Below are positions 17,252 through 25,327 of a stretch of DNA of 64,000 bases, piece by piece; position 1 is the first letter of the stretch; every line of letters begins with the position of its first letter. The stretch covers positions 1 to 64,000 of the forward strand of contig JAYRFV010000070.1 in assembly GCA_041908165.1 (NCBI GenBank). Reading direction: 5' to 3'. The notes below the pieces were generated by a model. That model did not search any database. It had not been told where the DNA came from and saw only the letters and a list, made by a program, of their open reading frames with translations. This DNA is from JACQZU01 sp041908165 (lineage in GTDB: Bacteria > Acidobacteriota > Holophagae > Holophagales > Holophagaceae). Position numbers and translations under genes: made by a program.

Positions 17252-17961
17252 TGCAGGCGCTCCGCGTCGCCATCGCCGAGGACGAGCCGATGAACCTGGA
17301 GCGGCTCGAACGCCTGCTGGAAGAGCGCGGGTGCCGGGTCGTGGGGCGGTTCCGGAGCGGCACCTCCCTGCAGGCCTGGCTGCAGGAGGAGCCTCTGGTG
17401 GACGCTCTGTTCCTGGACATCCGGATGCCCGGACCGAGCGGACTGGACATCCTGCGCGACCTCCAGGGGCGGATTCCGGTCGTGCTGGTGACCGCCCACG
17501 CCGACCACGCCCTGGAGGCCTACGACGGCGCCGCCCTCGACTACCTGCTGAAGCCGGTCTCCGGCGACCGCCTCGACCGCTGCCTGGAGCGCCTGCGCGG
17601 CCGCGCCCCTGCGCCGCCCCCCGCCGCCCGCCGGCCCGGGCGCTATGCGGTCAAGGCCGGGGAGGGCGTCGTGTTCCTGGACCTGGGCCGGACCACCCAC
17701 TTCGAGGTGGAGGACGAGGAGGTCTGGGCCCACGCCGGGGGCCGGTTCCGCACCCTCTGGACCACCCTGGCGGAGGTGGAGGCTGCGTTCCCCGCCGCCG
17801 GCATGGTGCGGGTCCACCGCCACCTCCTGGTCCGGCCGGAGGCCATCGTGGGGGTCAAGCCCCACTGGGGCGGGCGACTCCTCGTGACCCTGGCCGGGGG
17901 CGGCGACCTGATATCGAGCCGGGGCGCCACCGCCCGCATCAAGGCCCGGATGGGATTCTGA
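17251..17961 (+). CDS. LytTR-family response regulator
   Basis: The 236-residue product has an N-terminal receiver domain (EDEP near residue 11, phospho-acceptor Asp in LFLDIRMPGPSG near residue 57, VTAHADHALEAYDGAALDYLLKP) and a C-terminal LytTR DNA-binding domain (about 130-236) with MVRVHRHLLVRPEAIVGV and the late GGDLISSRGATARIK. It is the partner of the overlapping kinase gene, and the ATG at 17251 is preferred over GTG 17248 because it overlaps the kinase stop. The linker is Pro/Ala/Arg-rich. Targets are unknown; the next gene, a lipoprotein, has its own promoter box. Confidence 0.93.
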   Translation: MQALRVAIAEDEPMNLERLERLLEERGCRVVGRFRSGTSLQAWLQEEPLVDALFLDIRMPGPSGLDILRDLQGRIPVVLVTAHADHALEAYDGAALDYLLKPVSGDRLDRCLERLRGRAPAPPPAARRPGRYAVKAGEGVVFLDLGRTTHFEVEDEEVWAHAGGRFRTLWTTLAEVEAAFPAAGMVRVHRHLLVRPEAIVGVKPHWGGRLLVTLAGGGDLISSRGATARIKARMGF

Positions 17962-18014
17962 GCCTCCCGGAACCCTTCGCCTGCTGCCGGCATCCAGGCT
18001 GGGGGCTGGCGGGG

Positions 18015-18020
18015 TAGACT
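18015..18020 (+). promoter_or_regulatory. -10-like box TAGACT before the lipoprotein gene
   Basis: TAGACT ends exactly 18 nt before the ATG at 18039 and is followed by GG, as at lon and ftsY. No -35 hexamer is visible. Confidence 0.55.
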
Positions 18021-18038
18021 GGCCCTGCCGGATCTTTC

Positions 18039-18533
18039 ATGCGCCTCCGCCTCCTCGCTCCCCTCGCCCTGCTGCTGCTGCTCGCCTGCCGCGGCAGCGA
18101 GAGCGCCGGCACCCCGCTCTTCCCCGGGCTGGAGAGCGGCGCCTCGATGGAGGAGGTGCAGCAGCAGCTGCGCATTGGAACCGACCAGTGGCACCCGGTG
18201 GACGAGTACAACCCGCCCCGGGGCCGCGGAACCGGCCTGCGGATGCAGCGCGTGGAGCTGCGGCCCTTCCGCCAGGGCGAGGTCGAAGGCCGGCTGGTGC
18301 TCAACTTCTTCAACGACCGGCTGCTGCGGACCCGCTTCCACCCCACCGACTTCAGCCGCTTCAAGCGCACCATGGCCGAGCGCGAGTCCCTGGACCTGGC
18401 CGTGGGCCTCAGGCTGACCCTCGAACCCGCCACCAGCCTGCGGGTCCAGCGCGACCAGGAGGGCGCCACCTACGTGGTCTGGGAGGACTCCGACCTTCAG
18501 GCCCAGTGGAATGCCGTGACCCGACGGCGGTAG
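18039..18533 (+). CDS. Small lipoprotein of unknown function
   Basis: A 164-residue protein with a classic lipoprotein signal: basic MRLR, hydrophobic LLAPLALLLLLA and a lipobox LLAC with Cys at about residue 17. The mature part is polar, with a segment LESGASMEEVQQQL reminiscent of SmpA/OmlA-type domains that start with a helix after a G-x-S. No family is recognised with confidence. Its position after the LytTR regulator does not indicate function. Confidence 0.75.
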   Translation: MRLRLLAPLALLLLLACRGSESAGTPLFPGLESGASMEEVQQQLRIGTDQWHPVDEYNPPRGRGTGLRMQRVELRPFRQGEVEGRLVLNFFNDRLLRTRFHPTDFSRFKRTMAERESLDLAVGLRLTLEPATSLRVQRDQEGATYVVWEDSDLQAQWNAVTRRR

Positions 18534-18569
18534 CCCGGGGCGGTGCGTCGGATCACGCGGCCGATCGTG

Positions 18570-18575
18570 CAGACT
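18570..18575 (+). promoter_or_regulatory. -10-like box CAGACT before the M2 peptidase
   Basis: CAGACT followed by GG lies 21 nt before the GTG at 18597. It supports that start over the in-frame GTG at 18543. Confidence 0.4.
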
Positions 18576-18596
18576 GGGGCTTTCCTGGAGTCCCCC

Positions 18597-20369
18597 GTGC
18601 GCCTGCTCGCCCCCCTCGTGCTCGGCCTGCCGCTGCTGGCGCAGGCGGCCAACCCCCTGCAGCAGCGGGCGGACCGGTTCCTGGACCTGGTCAACGCCAA
18701 CTTCCAGGCCCTGACCTACGTGCAGCAGCAGGCCTCCTGGCTGGCCAGCTCCGACGTCAGCCCCGCCCACGACGCCGCCGCGGAATGGGCCGGCAAGGCC
18801 TTCGCGGCCTTCAACGGCAACCCGGCCCTGCTCGGCGAAGCCCGGGAGCTGCTCAAGCAGAGGCAGCACCTGGACGCGCGCACCGTGCGGCAGCTGGATC
18901 GGATCCTCCTCATGCCCTACGGCGCCGAGGGGCCCATGACCAACCCGGCCCTGGTGGCTGCGCGGATCGAGGCGGAGACCCGCCAGGCCTCGATCCTGAA
19001 CGGCTTCACCTTCCGGGTGGGCGGGAAGCCGGTCACCGCCAATGCGATCGACCAGACCCTGAACACCAGCCAGGACCTGGCCGTGCGCAAGGCCTGGTGG
19101 GAGGCGAGCAAGGAGATCGGGGTTCCGCTCAAGCCCGGCCTGCTCCAGCTTCGGGACCTGCGCAACCAGGTCGCCCGCGAGCTCGGCCACCCGGACTACT
19201 TCAGCCTGCAGATGAAGCGCTACGACCTCGAGGCCGACGAGATGATGGCCTACAACCGGAAGTTCCGGGCCGAGCTGGAGCCCCTCTACCGTCAGCTGCA
19301 CACCTGGGTGAAGCACGAGCTGGCCCGGCGCTACGGACAGCCGGTGCCGAAGCGGCTCCCGGCCCACTGGATCAACAACCGGTGGAGCCAGAACTGGACC
19401 GGCCTCGTCGAGGGCGTCGACTTCGACCCCTACCTCAAGGGGTGGTCCCCGGAGCGCATCGTCCGCTCCGCCGAGGCCTTCTACGTCGGCCTCGGGTTCC
19501 CGGCCCTGCCGGCCGGCTTCTGGACCCGGTCCGACCTGTACCCGGTCAAGCCCGGCGAATCGCGGAAGAAGAATGCCCACGCCTCCTGCTGGCATCTGGA
19601 CCTGGGCACCGACATCCGCAGCCTGATGAGCGTCGAGTCCAACTACCAGTGGTTCGAGACCGCCCACCACGAACTGGGCCACGGCTACTACTTCATCGCC
19701 TACACCCGCCCGGAGGTGCCGCCGCTCCTTCGGGACGGAGCCAATCCGAGCTTCCACGAGGGCATCGGCGAGCTCATCTCGCTGGCCACGCGCCAGGTCC
19801 CGTACCTGAAGTCGGCCGGTGTCCTGCCGTCGGACTACCAGGCCGACCCGATGCGGGTGCTGCTCAACGACGCGCTGGAGGTCGCCATCCCGTTCATGTT
19901 CTGGGCCTGCGGCACCATGCCGGAATGGGAACACGCCTTCTATTCCATGAACCTCCCGGCCGACCAGTTGAACAGCGCGTGGTGGCGGCTGGCTGGGGAC
20001 ATCCAGGGGGTCGAGCCGCCCAGCCCCAGGGGCGAACTGCTTTGCGACCCCGCCACCAAGACCCACATCAACGACAACCCCGCCTATTACCACAGCTACG
20101 GCTGGGCCACGGTGCTCAAGTTCCAGCTCCACGACCACATCTGCCGGACCATCCTCAAGCAGGACCCCCGCCAGGCGAACTACGCCGGGAACAAGGACGT
20201 GGGGGCCTTCCTCCAGCGGATCCTGAGCAAGGGGGCAACCGAGGACTGGCGCAAGGTCCTGAAGGAGGCCACCGGGGAGGACCTCGGCACCCGGGCGATG
20301 AAAGACTACTTCGCGCCGCTCATGGCTTGGCTGGAACAGCAGAACCGGGGGCGGCAGGTCGGCTGGTAG
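18597..20369 (+). CDS. Peptidase family M2 (angiotensin-converting-enzyme-like), exported
   Basis: A 590-residue zinc dipeptidyl carboxypeptidase of the ACE family. The zinc motif is HHELGHGYYF (about residues 356-365) and the third ligand Glu lies 24 residues on, in SFHEGIGE. Family blocks around the active site include LRDGANPSFHEG and a late HDHICRTIL. I place the start at GTG 18597: it makes a clear signal peptide (VRLLAPLVLGLPLLAQA) ending at an A-x-A site, and a promoter-like box is at the right distance; an upstream GTG at 18543 would add 18 residues ahead of the signal. It is likely periplasmic and removes C-terminal dipeptides. Length matches single-domain bacterial ACE homologues. 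Confidence 0.92.
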   Translation: MRLLAPLVLGLPLLAQAANPLQQRADRFLDLVNANFQALTYVQQQASWLASSDVSPAHDAAAEWAGKAFAAFNGNPALLGEARELLKQRQHLDARTVRQLDRILLMPYGAEGPMTNPALVAARIEAETRQASILNGFTFRVGGKPVTANAIDQTLNTSQDLAVRKAWWEASKEIGVPLKPGLLQLRDLRNQVARELGHPDYFSLQMKRYDLEADEMMAYNRKFRAELEPLYRQLHTWVKHELARRYGQPVPKRLPAHWINNRWSQNWTGLVEGVDFDPYLKGWSPERIVRSAEAFYVGLGFPALPAGFWTRSDLYPVKPGESRKKNAHASCWHLDLGTDIRSLMSVESNYQWFETAHHELGHGYYFIAYTRPEVPPLLRDGANPSFHEGIGELISLATRQVPYLKSAGVLPSDYQADPMRVLLNDALEVAIPFMFWACGTMPEWEHAFYSMNLPADQLNSAWWRLAGDIQGVEPPSPRGELLCDPATKTHINDNPAYYHSYGWATVLKFQLHDHICRTILKQDPRQANYAGNKDVGAFLQRILSKGATEDWRKVLKEATGEDLGTRAMKDYFAPLMAWLEQQNRGRQVGW

Positions 20370-20370
20370 G

Positions 20371-20838
20371 TCAGGCAGTCGTGTCCAGGCCGCCACGCGC
20401 CAGTTCGGCCATGGCCTGGGCAGCGGCGGCGGCCGCGGCGGCCGCCACCGCGCGGTCCTGGGGCGAAGGATCCGCCGGGGCCAGGGCGGCCGCCTGCACC
20501 TGCTGCATCTTGGCCAGGGTCGCCCTCGGGCTGCCGGGCACCGGGCTGGTGTCGATGACCACCTCCCCGCCCACGGCGTACATCTGGCCGTCGGGGCCCT
20601 TCCGGTAGGTGAAGGAGCCGCCCCGCACCAGCCCGGCTCCTGCCGACCGGTGGGCGCTTTCGTGGGCGTGGACCTTCTGGTCGATCGCCTTCAGTTCCTG
20701 CAAGGCCCGGCGGCCTTCCGCGCTGAGGTCGAGGCGGTCGGACCCTTCGCCGCCTTCGCCCCCGGCCCGCACGCGCTGCGCCGCCGGGACCGGCTGGGAC
20801 CGGGACAGGGTCGAGGGCTCGATCCGGGCGACGGGCAT
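20371..20838 (-). CDS. SprA-related (PF12118-like) putative metalloprotease
   Basis: The 155-residue product matches the SprA-related family: a zinc-protease-like motif HAHESAH (HExxH) near residue 58, then GGSFTYRKGPDGQMYAVGGE, VVIDTSPVPGSPRATLAKM and a C-terminal alanine run (AVAAAAAAAAAQAMAEL). The family's function is unclear. The N-terminal 45 residues are polar and low complexity. It starts at ATG 20838 and is convergent with the M2 peptidase, one base apart. A GC-rich, near-repetitive stretch at 20420-20450 encodes the alanine tract and could be prone to length change. Confidence 0.85.
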   Translation of the reverse strand: MPVARIEPSTLSRSQPVPAAQRVRAGGEGGEGSDRLDLSAEGRRALQELKAIDQKVHAHESAHRSAGAGLVRGGSFTYRKGPDGQMYAVGGEVVIDTSPVPGSPRATLAKMQQVQAAALAPADPSPQDRAVAAAAAAAAAQAMAELARGGLDTTA

Positions 20839-20886
20839 ATCTGAAGGAATTTCGCGTCCAGGAACCCAGGGCGCCAGGGTGTCATC

Positions 20887-20892
20887 ATTAAA
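20887..20892 (-). promoter_or_regulatory. Possible -10 box TTTAAT for the SprA-related gene
   Basis: TTTAAT on the minus strand is 48 nt upstream of the ATG at 20838, within a small AT-richer patch of the divergent intergenic region. Confidence 0.3.
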
Positions 20893-20904
20893 CCTGAAAA
20901 GTGC

Positions 20905-20910
20905 GACAAT
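20905..20910 (+). promoter_or_regulatory. -10-like box GACAAT before the OsmC gene
   Basis: GACAAT followed by GG ends exactly 18 nt before the ATG at 20929. Confidence 0.45.
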
Positions 20911-20928
20911 GGATCCGGAGCATTCGCC

Positions 20929-21375
20929 ATGGCCCACACCTACCCCTTTTCCATCCAGTGGCAGGGCAGCACCTCGGACCCGGCCTACGGCACCGACGCG
21001 GTGGCCCAGGCGCCCGGAAAGCCGCCCCTTCCCGTCAGCAGCGCCCCGGAATTCCGGGGCGATCCGTCCAGGTGGAACCCGGAGGACCTGCTCGGGGCGG
21101 CCCTGTCCACGTGCCACATGCTCACCTTCCTCGCCCTCTGCGCCCGGGCGAGGGTCGAGGTGAAGCACTACCAGGACCACGCCGAGTCGGTCCTCGACAC
21201 GGTCGGCAAGGTCACGCGCGTCACGGAGATCCGGCTGAACCCCGTGATCCGGGTCGGTCCGGGCGCTTCCGCAGCGAAGGTCCTCGAACTCTTCGAGAAG
21301 GCCCACAAGCACTGCTTCGTGGCCCAGTCGGTCTCCGCGAAGGTCGTGCTGGCGGCGCGGGTGGTCGAGGCCTGA
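20929..21375 (+). CDS. OsmC family peroxiredoxin-like protein
   Basis: The 148-residue protein belongs to the OsmC/Ohr superfamily of thiol-dependent peroxidases. The two redox cysteines lie in ALSTCHMLTFLALCA (about residue 63) and AHKHCFVAQSV (about residue 127). The N-terminal strand (YPFSIQWQG), the GDPSRWNPEDLLGAA block and the C-terminal strands are as in the YhfA-like group. It may reduce organic hydroperoxides; the reductant is unknown. It is divergently transcribed from the SprA-related gene. A second OsmC-type gene occurs at 53030. Confidence 0.9.
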   Translation: MAHTYPFSIQWQGSTSDPAYGTDAVAQAPGKPPLPVSSAPEFRGDPSRWNPEDLLGAALSTCHMLTFLALCARARVEVKHYQDHAESVLDTVGKVTRVTEIRLNPVIRVGPGASAAKVLELFEKAHKHCFVAQSVSAKVVLAARVVEA

Positions 21376-21453
21376 GCCGGCCCGCCTGCCAGGACTCGTC
21401 CTACCCGGGCAACCTGCCGATGGAAGGGAGGGAGACCCTTCCGCAACCGTTCC

Positions 21454-21843
21454 ATGAAGCCGCCGCTGTCCCGCATCCTCCTGGTCGAAGACGAGCCCGA
21501 CATCCGCACCGTGGCCCAGCTTTCGCTGACGGCCCTCGGCGGCCTCACCGTGGAATGCTGCGCCTCGGGCGCCGAGGCCCTGGAGCGGATTCCGGAATTC
21601 CGGCCGGACATGGTCCTGCTCGACGTGATGATGCCCGGGATGGACGGCCCCTCGACCCTGGGCCGCCTGCGCGCCGATTCCGCCACCGCCCGGATCCCGG
21701 TGGTGTTCATGACCGCCCGGGTCCAGCCCCAGGAAGTGGTCGCCTACCGGGCCATCGGGGCCATCGACGTGGTCGCCAAACCCTTCGATCCGATGGCGCT
21801 GCCGCAGCAACTCCGGGACATCTGGGACCGCCACCATGGCTGA
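21454..21843 (+). CDS. Single-domain response regulator (CheY-like)
   Basis: A 129-residue receiver domain and nothing else. It shows the acidic pair EDEP (residues 11-14), the phosphorylated Asp in MVLLDVMMPGMDGP near residue 54, Thr in VVFMTAR and Lys in VAKPFDP near residue 109. Its last 8 nt overlap the next gene, an Hpt protein, so the two proteins form a phosphotransfer pair with no kinase in the window. The ATG is preceded by a weak Shine-Dalgarno. Confidence 0.92.
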   Translation: MKPPLSRILLVEDEPDIRTVAQLSLTALGGLTVECCASGAEALERIPEFRPDMVLLDVMMPGMDGPSTLGRLRADSATARIPVVFMTARVQPQEVVAYRAIGAIDVVAKPFDPMALPQQLRDIWDRHHG

Positions 21844-22159
21844 CCACCTGGAGGAGCGGCTGCGCCGGATCCAGGAGGACTTCATCCGGGCCCTGCCCGC
21901 GCGGATCGACGAGTTCGCCTCGGTCTGGGACAGCGCCGAGGCGCCCGCCGCGCTGCTGAAGCGCGCCCACGTCCTCGCCCACCGCCTCGCCGGCGGCGCC
22001 GGAACCCTCGGCCAGGCCGAACTGGGCCAGGCCAGCAAGGCCCTCGAACTGGACATCCAGGCCCTCCTCGAGGGCGCCGGTGACCTGGACGCCGACCTGC
22101 GCTCCCGGTTCCGCGACCGCACCCGGGGGCTCCTGTCCTGCATCCAGGGCCTGCCCTGA
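21836..22159 (+). CDS. Hpt-domain protein
   Basis: The 107-residue product is an all-helical Hpt domain. The phosphorylatable histidine is in VLAHRLAGGAGTLGQAEL (about residue 49), the Hpt signature H-x-L-x-G-x(3)-G. It overlaps the preceding receiver gene by 8 nt. Hpt proteins shuttle phosphoryl groups between hybrid kinases and receivers, so this pair should connect to a kinase elsewhere in the genome. Length is typical for a free-standing Hpt. Confidence 0.85.
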   Translation: MADHLEERLRRIQEDFIRALPARIDEFASVWDSAEAPAALLKRAHVLAHRLAGGAGTLGQAELGQASKALELDIQALLEGAGDLDADLRSRFRDRTRGLLSCIQGLP

Positions 22160-22191
22160 ACGCTGCATGGCGCCGGACCCCCGCCCCCGAC

Positions 22192-22197
22192 TACCGT
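22192..22197 (+). promoter_or_regulatory. Possible -10 box TACCGT close to the nrdR start
   Basis: TACCGT ends 6 nt before the nrdR ATG at 22204; there is no Shine-Dalgarno sequence. It could drive a leaderless nrdR transcript like those suggested at 2500 and 4386. Weakly supported. Confidence 0.25.
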
Positions 22198-22203
22198 GAT
22201 GGA

Positions 22204-22782
22204 ATGAGGTGCCCCTTCTGCGGCCACGCCGAGGACAAGGTGGTGGACTCCCGCGAGTCCCGGGAGGGTGACGCCATCCGCCGCCGCCGCGAGTGCCTTG
22301 GCTGCGCCCGCCGTTTCACCAGCTACGAACGCGTGGAGGAGATGCCGGTGGTCGTGGTGAAGAAGGACGGCAGGCGGGAGCCCTTCGACGCCCAGAAGCT
22401 GATGAAGGGGCTTCACCTCGCCTGCCAGAAGCGCCCGGTCTCCCTGGCCCGCATCGAGGAACTGGTCAAGGACGTCCAGGCCCGGCTGCTGGAGTGGCCG
22501 GACCGGGAGGTGCGGTCCCTGGAGCTGGGCGAGCTGGTCATGGAGGAGCTCAAGGCCCTCGACCACGTCGCCTACGTACGCTTCGCCTCGGTCTACCGCG
22601 AATTCAAGGACCTGCCGGATTTCGTCCGGGCGCTGGAGGGCCTGATGCTCAAGGAGGCCCGCGCCCAGGATCCTGCCCGCCCCCGGCCCCAGGCGCCTGC
22701 GACGCTTCCGCCCGGCCTGCCGACACCGCTCTTTCCGGGCGTCGAGGCCGGGGTGCCGAAACGGGGCCGCTCGAAGCGCTGA
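22204..22782 (+). CDS. nrdR: Transcriptional repressor NrdR
   Basis: NrdR is a zinc-ribbon/ATP-cone repressor of ribonucleotide reductase genes. The first 35 residues hold the zinc ribbon (MRCPFCGH ... RRRRECLGCARRFTSYE) with four cysteines. The ATP-cone starts at VVVKKDGRREPFDAQKL (about residue 49) and ends near VYREFKDLPDF. Normal NrdR is about 150-160 residues; this one has an extra Pro/Arg-rich tail of about 40 residues ending in KRGRSKR. It uses the ATG at 22204. It is followed after 26 bp by lon, which has its own promoter box, so the genes are neighbours rather than a tight operon. Confidence 0.95.
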   Translation: MRCPFCGHAEDKVVDSRESREGDAIRRRRECLGCARRFTSYERVEEMPVVVVKKDGRREPFDAQKLMKGLHLACQKRPVSLARIEELVKDVQARLLEWPDREVRSLELGELVMEELKALDHVAYVRFASVYREFKDLPDFVRALEGLMLKEARAQDPARPRPQAPATLPPGLPTPLFPGVEAGVPKRGRSKR

Positions 22783-22784
22783 GG

Positions 22785-22790
22785 TAGACT
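22785..22790 (+). promoter_or_regulatory. -10-like box TAGACT before lon
   Basis: TAGACT begins 3 nt after the nrdR stop and ends exactly 18 nt before the lon GTG at 22809. GG follows, as at ftsY and the lipoprotein gene. Confidence 0.55.
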
Positions 22791-22808
22791 GGACCCCGAG
22801 GTTTTCCT

Positions 22809-25232
22809 GTGTCCGAAGAACTGCCGCAGACCCCCGTCCTCGAGGAGTCCCCGAAGATCCCCGACGTGCTCCCGGTGCTGCCGCTGCGCGACGTGGTGGT
22901 CTACCCCTTCGTGATCCTGCCCCTGAGCGTCAGCCGGGAGAAGTCCATCAAGGCCATCGACGCCGCGCTGGTGGAGAACCGCATGATCCTGCTGCTCAGC
23001 CAGCGGCAGGTCGAGATGGACAGCCCCGGCCCCAAGGACCTTCACCAGATCGGCACCGCCGCCCTCATCATGCGCGTGCTGAAGCTCCCCGACGGCCGCA
23101 TCCGCGCCCTGGTGCAGGGCCTGCAGCGGGTGCGCGTCGAGTACTTCACCGAAACCGAGGAATGCTTCCGGGCCAAGGTGGAACCCGTCTCCGAGTCCGA
23201 GCCCGCCGACGCCGGCCTGGAGACCGACGCCCTGATCCGCACGGTCAAGCAGACCCTGGAGAAGGCCGTCGCCCTGGGCAAGAACCTGCCCCAGGAGGTG
23301 CTGGTGATCGCCTCCAACCTGGACAATCCGGGGCGGCTGGCGGACCTGGTCGCCTCCAACCTCGACCTCAAGCCGCCGCAGATGCAGGAGGTGCTGGAGA
23401 TCACCAACCCGCTGGCCCGGCTGCGCAAGGTCAACGAACTGCTGATGCGGGAGCTGGACCTGCTCGAGATCCAGCAGAAGATCACCATGGAAGCCCGCGG
23501 CGAGATGGACAAGAGCCAGCGGGAGTACTACCTCCGCCAGCAACTCAAGGCGATCCAGCAGGAGCTGGGCGAGGGCAACGAGCTGGCCGAGGAGATCCAG
23601 GCCTTCCGCGAGAAGCTGGCCAAGCTCACCGTCCCCGAAGACGTGATGACCGAGATCGAGCGCAACCTGAAGAAGCTCGAGCGCATGCACCCGGACTCCT
23701 CGGAGACCGCGGTGACCCGGACCTACCTGGAATGGATGACCGAGGTCCCCTGGGGCCTCACCACCGTCGACAACCACGACCTGGAGCAGGCCGCCCGGAT
23801 CCTCGAGGAGGACCACTTCGGCCTCGACAAGATCAAGGAGCGCCTGCTGGAGTTCCTGGCCGTGCGCAAGCTGAAGCCCGGCCAGAAGGGCACCATCCTC
23901 TGCCTGGTCGGGCCTCCGGGGACCGGCAAGACCAGCCTCGGCCGGAGCGTCGCCAAGGCCCTGGGCCGCACCTTCGCGCGCATCTCCCTGGGCGGCGTCC
24001 ACGACGAGAGCGAGATCCGCGGCCACCGGCGCACCTACGTGGGCGCCATGCCCGGCCGGATCGTCCAGGCCATCCACCAGGCCAAGAGCATGAACCCGCT
24101 GATCATGCTCGACGAGGTCGACAAGATCGGCCGGGACATGCGCGGCGACCCCAGCGCCGCCCTGCTCGAGGCCCTCGACCCGGAGCAGAACAACAGCTTC
24201 CGCGACCACTACCTGAACGTGCCCCTCGACCTCAGCCAGGTGCTGTTCATCACCAACGCCAACGAGCTGGACCCGATCCACCCGGCCTTCCGCGACCGCA
24301 TGGAAATCATCCACCTCAGCAGCTACACCCTCGAGGAGAAGCTGGGCATCGCCAAGCGCCACCTGATCCCGCGGCAGCTCGAGAACAACGGCGTCAGCGA
24401 GAAGCAGCTGGCCTTCAGCCCGAAGGGCCTGCGCGCCCTGATCCAGGGCTACACCCGCGAGGCCGGGCTGCGCCAGCTCGAGCGCGAGATCGGCGCGGTC
24501 GGCCGGAAGATCGCCCGCCGGGTCGCCGAGGACCGCCTGCCCGCCCGCTTCACCCTCACCGCCGAGAACATCCAGGAGTTGCTCGGCCCCGTCAAGTTCC
24601 TCCAGGACGAGCGGCTCCGTGCCCCCCGGGTCGGCGTGATCACCGGGCTGGCCTGGACCGCCTCCGGCGGCGACGTGCTGTTCATCGAGGCCCTGAAGAT
24701 GCCCGGGAAGGGCACCCTGACCCTCACCGGGCAACTCGGCGATGTCATGAAGGAGAGCGCCCAGGCCGCCCTCAGCTACATCCGCAGCCGCGGCGAGGCC
24801 TTCGGCATCGACGCCGAGGTGTTCCAGAAGTTCGACATCCACATCCACTTCCCGGAGGGCGCGGTGCCCAAGGACGGCCCCAGCGCCGGCCTGGCCATCG
24901 CCACCGTGCTGCTGTCGGTGCTGAAGGGGGTCCCGGTCAAGAACACCGTGGCCATGACCGGCGAGATCGACCTCCGGGGCGAGGCCCTCGCCATCGGCGG
25001 CCTCAAGGAGAAGTCCCTCGCGGCGCTGCGGGTCGGTGTCCTCGACATCATCATCCCCCATGCGAACGTCAAGGACCTCGAGGAGATTGCACCCGAAGTC
25101 CGGGCAAAACTTCACTTCCATCCCATCAAGCACGTCGAGGAGGTGTTCGAGCTCGCCCTGTCGGGCTGGGTCTGCCCGGAAAAACGCGGCAAGCCCCAGA
25201 AACCGGACAAGCCCGCCCCGAAGCGCCGTTGA
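22809..25232 (+). CDS. lon: ATP-dependent protease La
   Basis: Lon (807 residues) degrades misfolded and regulatory proteins in the cytoplasm as a hexamer. Its N-domain (DVLPVLPLRDVVVYPFVILPL) covers about 1-310, the AAA+ module has Walker A GPPGTGKTSLG near residue 368 and Walker B LIMLDEVDKIGRD, and the protease domain has the catalytic Ser in PKDGPSAGLAIA (about residue 693) and Lys in IGGLKEKSLAA (about 734). Length and order are canonical. The GTG start at 22809 has no strong Shine-Dalgarno but sits 18 nt from a TAGACT box. A near-perfect parS site follows in the lon-ftsY gap. Confidence 0.97.
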   Translation: MSEELPQTPVLEESPKIPDVLPVLPLRDVVVYPFVILPLSVSREKSIKAIDAALVENRMILLLSQRQVEMDSPGPKDLHQIGTAALIMRVLKLPDGRIRALVQGLQRVRVEYFTETEECFRAKVEPVSESEPADAGLETDALIRTVKQTLEKAVALGKNLPQEVLVIASNLDNPGRLADLVASNLDLKPPQMQEVLEITNPLARLRKVNELLMRELDLLEIQQKITMEARGEMDKSQREYYLRQQLKAIQQELGEGNELAEEIQAFREKLAKLTVPEDVMTEIERNLKKLERMHPDSSETAVTRTYLEWMTEVPWGLTTVDNHDLEQAARILEEDHFGLDKIKERLLEFLAVRKLKPGQKGTILCLVGPPGTGKTSLGRSVAKALGRTFARISLGGVHDESEIRGHRRTYVGAMPGRIVQAIHQAKSMNPLIMLDEVDKIGRDMRGDPSAALLEALDPEQNNSFRDHYLNVPLDLSQVLFITNANELDPIHPAFRDRMEIIHLSSYTLEEKLGIAKRHLIPRQLENNGVSEKQLAFSPKGLRALIQGYTREAGLRQLEREIGAVGRKIARRVAEDRLPARFTLTAENIQELLGPVKFLQDERLRAPRVGVITGLAWTASGGDVLFIEALKMPGKGTLTLTGQLGDVMKESAQAALSYIRSRGEAFGIDAEVFQKFDIHIHFPEGAVPKDGPSAGLAIATVLLSVLKGVPVKNTVAMTGEIDLRGEALAIGGLKEKSLAALRVGVLDIIIPHANVKDLEEIAPEVRAKLHFHPIKHVEEVFELALSGWVCPEKRGKPQKPDKPAPKRR

Positions 25233-25268
25233 CCCGCGGACGGGCTGCCGACGCCGGCCCGGGCTGCC

Positions 25269-25284
25269 TGTTCCACGTGGAACC
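25269..25284. promoter_or_regulatory. Candidate parS (ParB binding) site 1
   Basis: The 16 bases TGTTCCACGTGGAACC match the palindromic parS consensus TGTTNCACGTGNAACA at all but the last base. It lies in the short lon-ftsY intergenic region, about 11 kb from dnaA. The genes parA and parB are not in the window. Confidence 0.65.
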
Positions 25285-25303
25285 GGCTCCCCCGGGGCCG
25301 GGA

Positions 25304-25309
25304 TAGACT
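25304..25309 (+). promoter_or_regulatory. -10-like box TAGACT before ftsY
   Basis: TAGACT followed by GG ends 18 nt before GTG 25328 and 12 nt before GTG 25322. The fixed 18 nt spacing in other genes favours 25328 as the ftsY start. The parS site lies just upstream. Confidence 0.5.
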
Positions 25310-25327
25310 GGATCCCGTGAGGTGGCC

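Noticed and set aside
22593..25133. Long minus-strand open frame opposite lon
   Set aside because: Lon is fully supported by motifs on the plus strand; the opposite frame is low-complexity Leu/Asp/Gly/His and has no family features.
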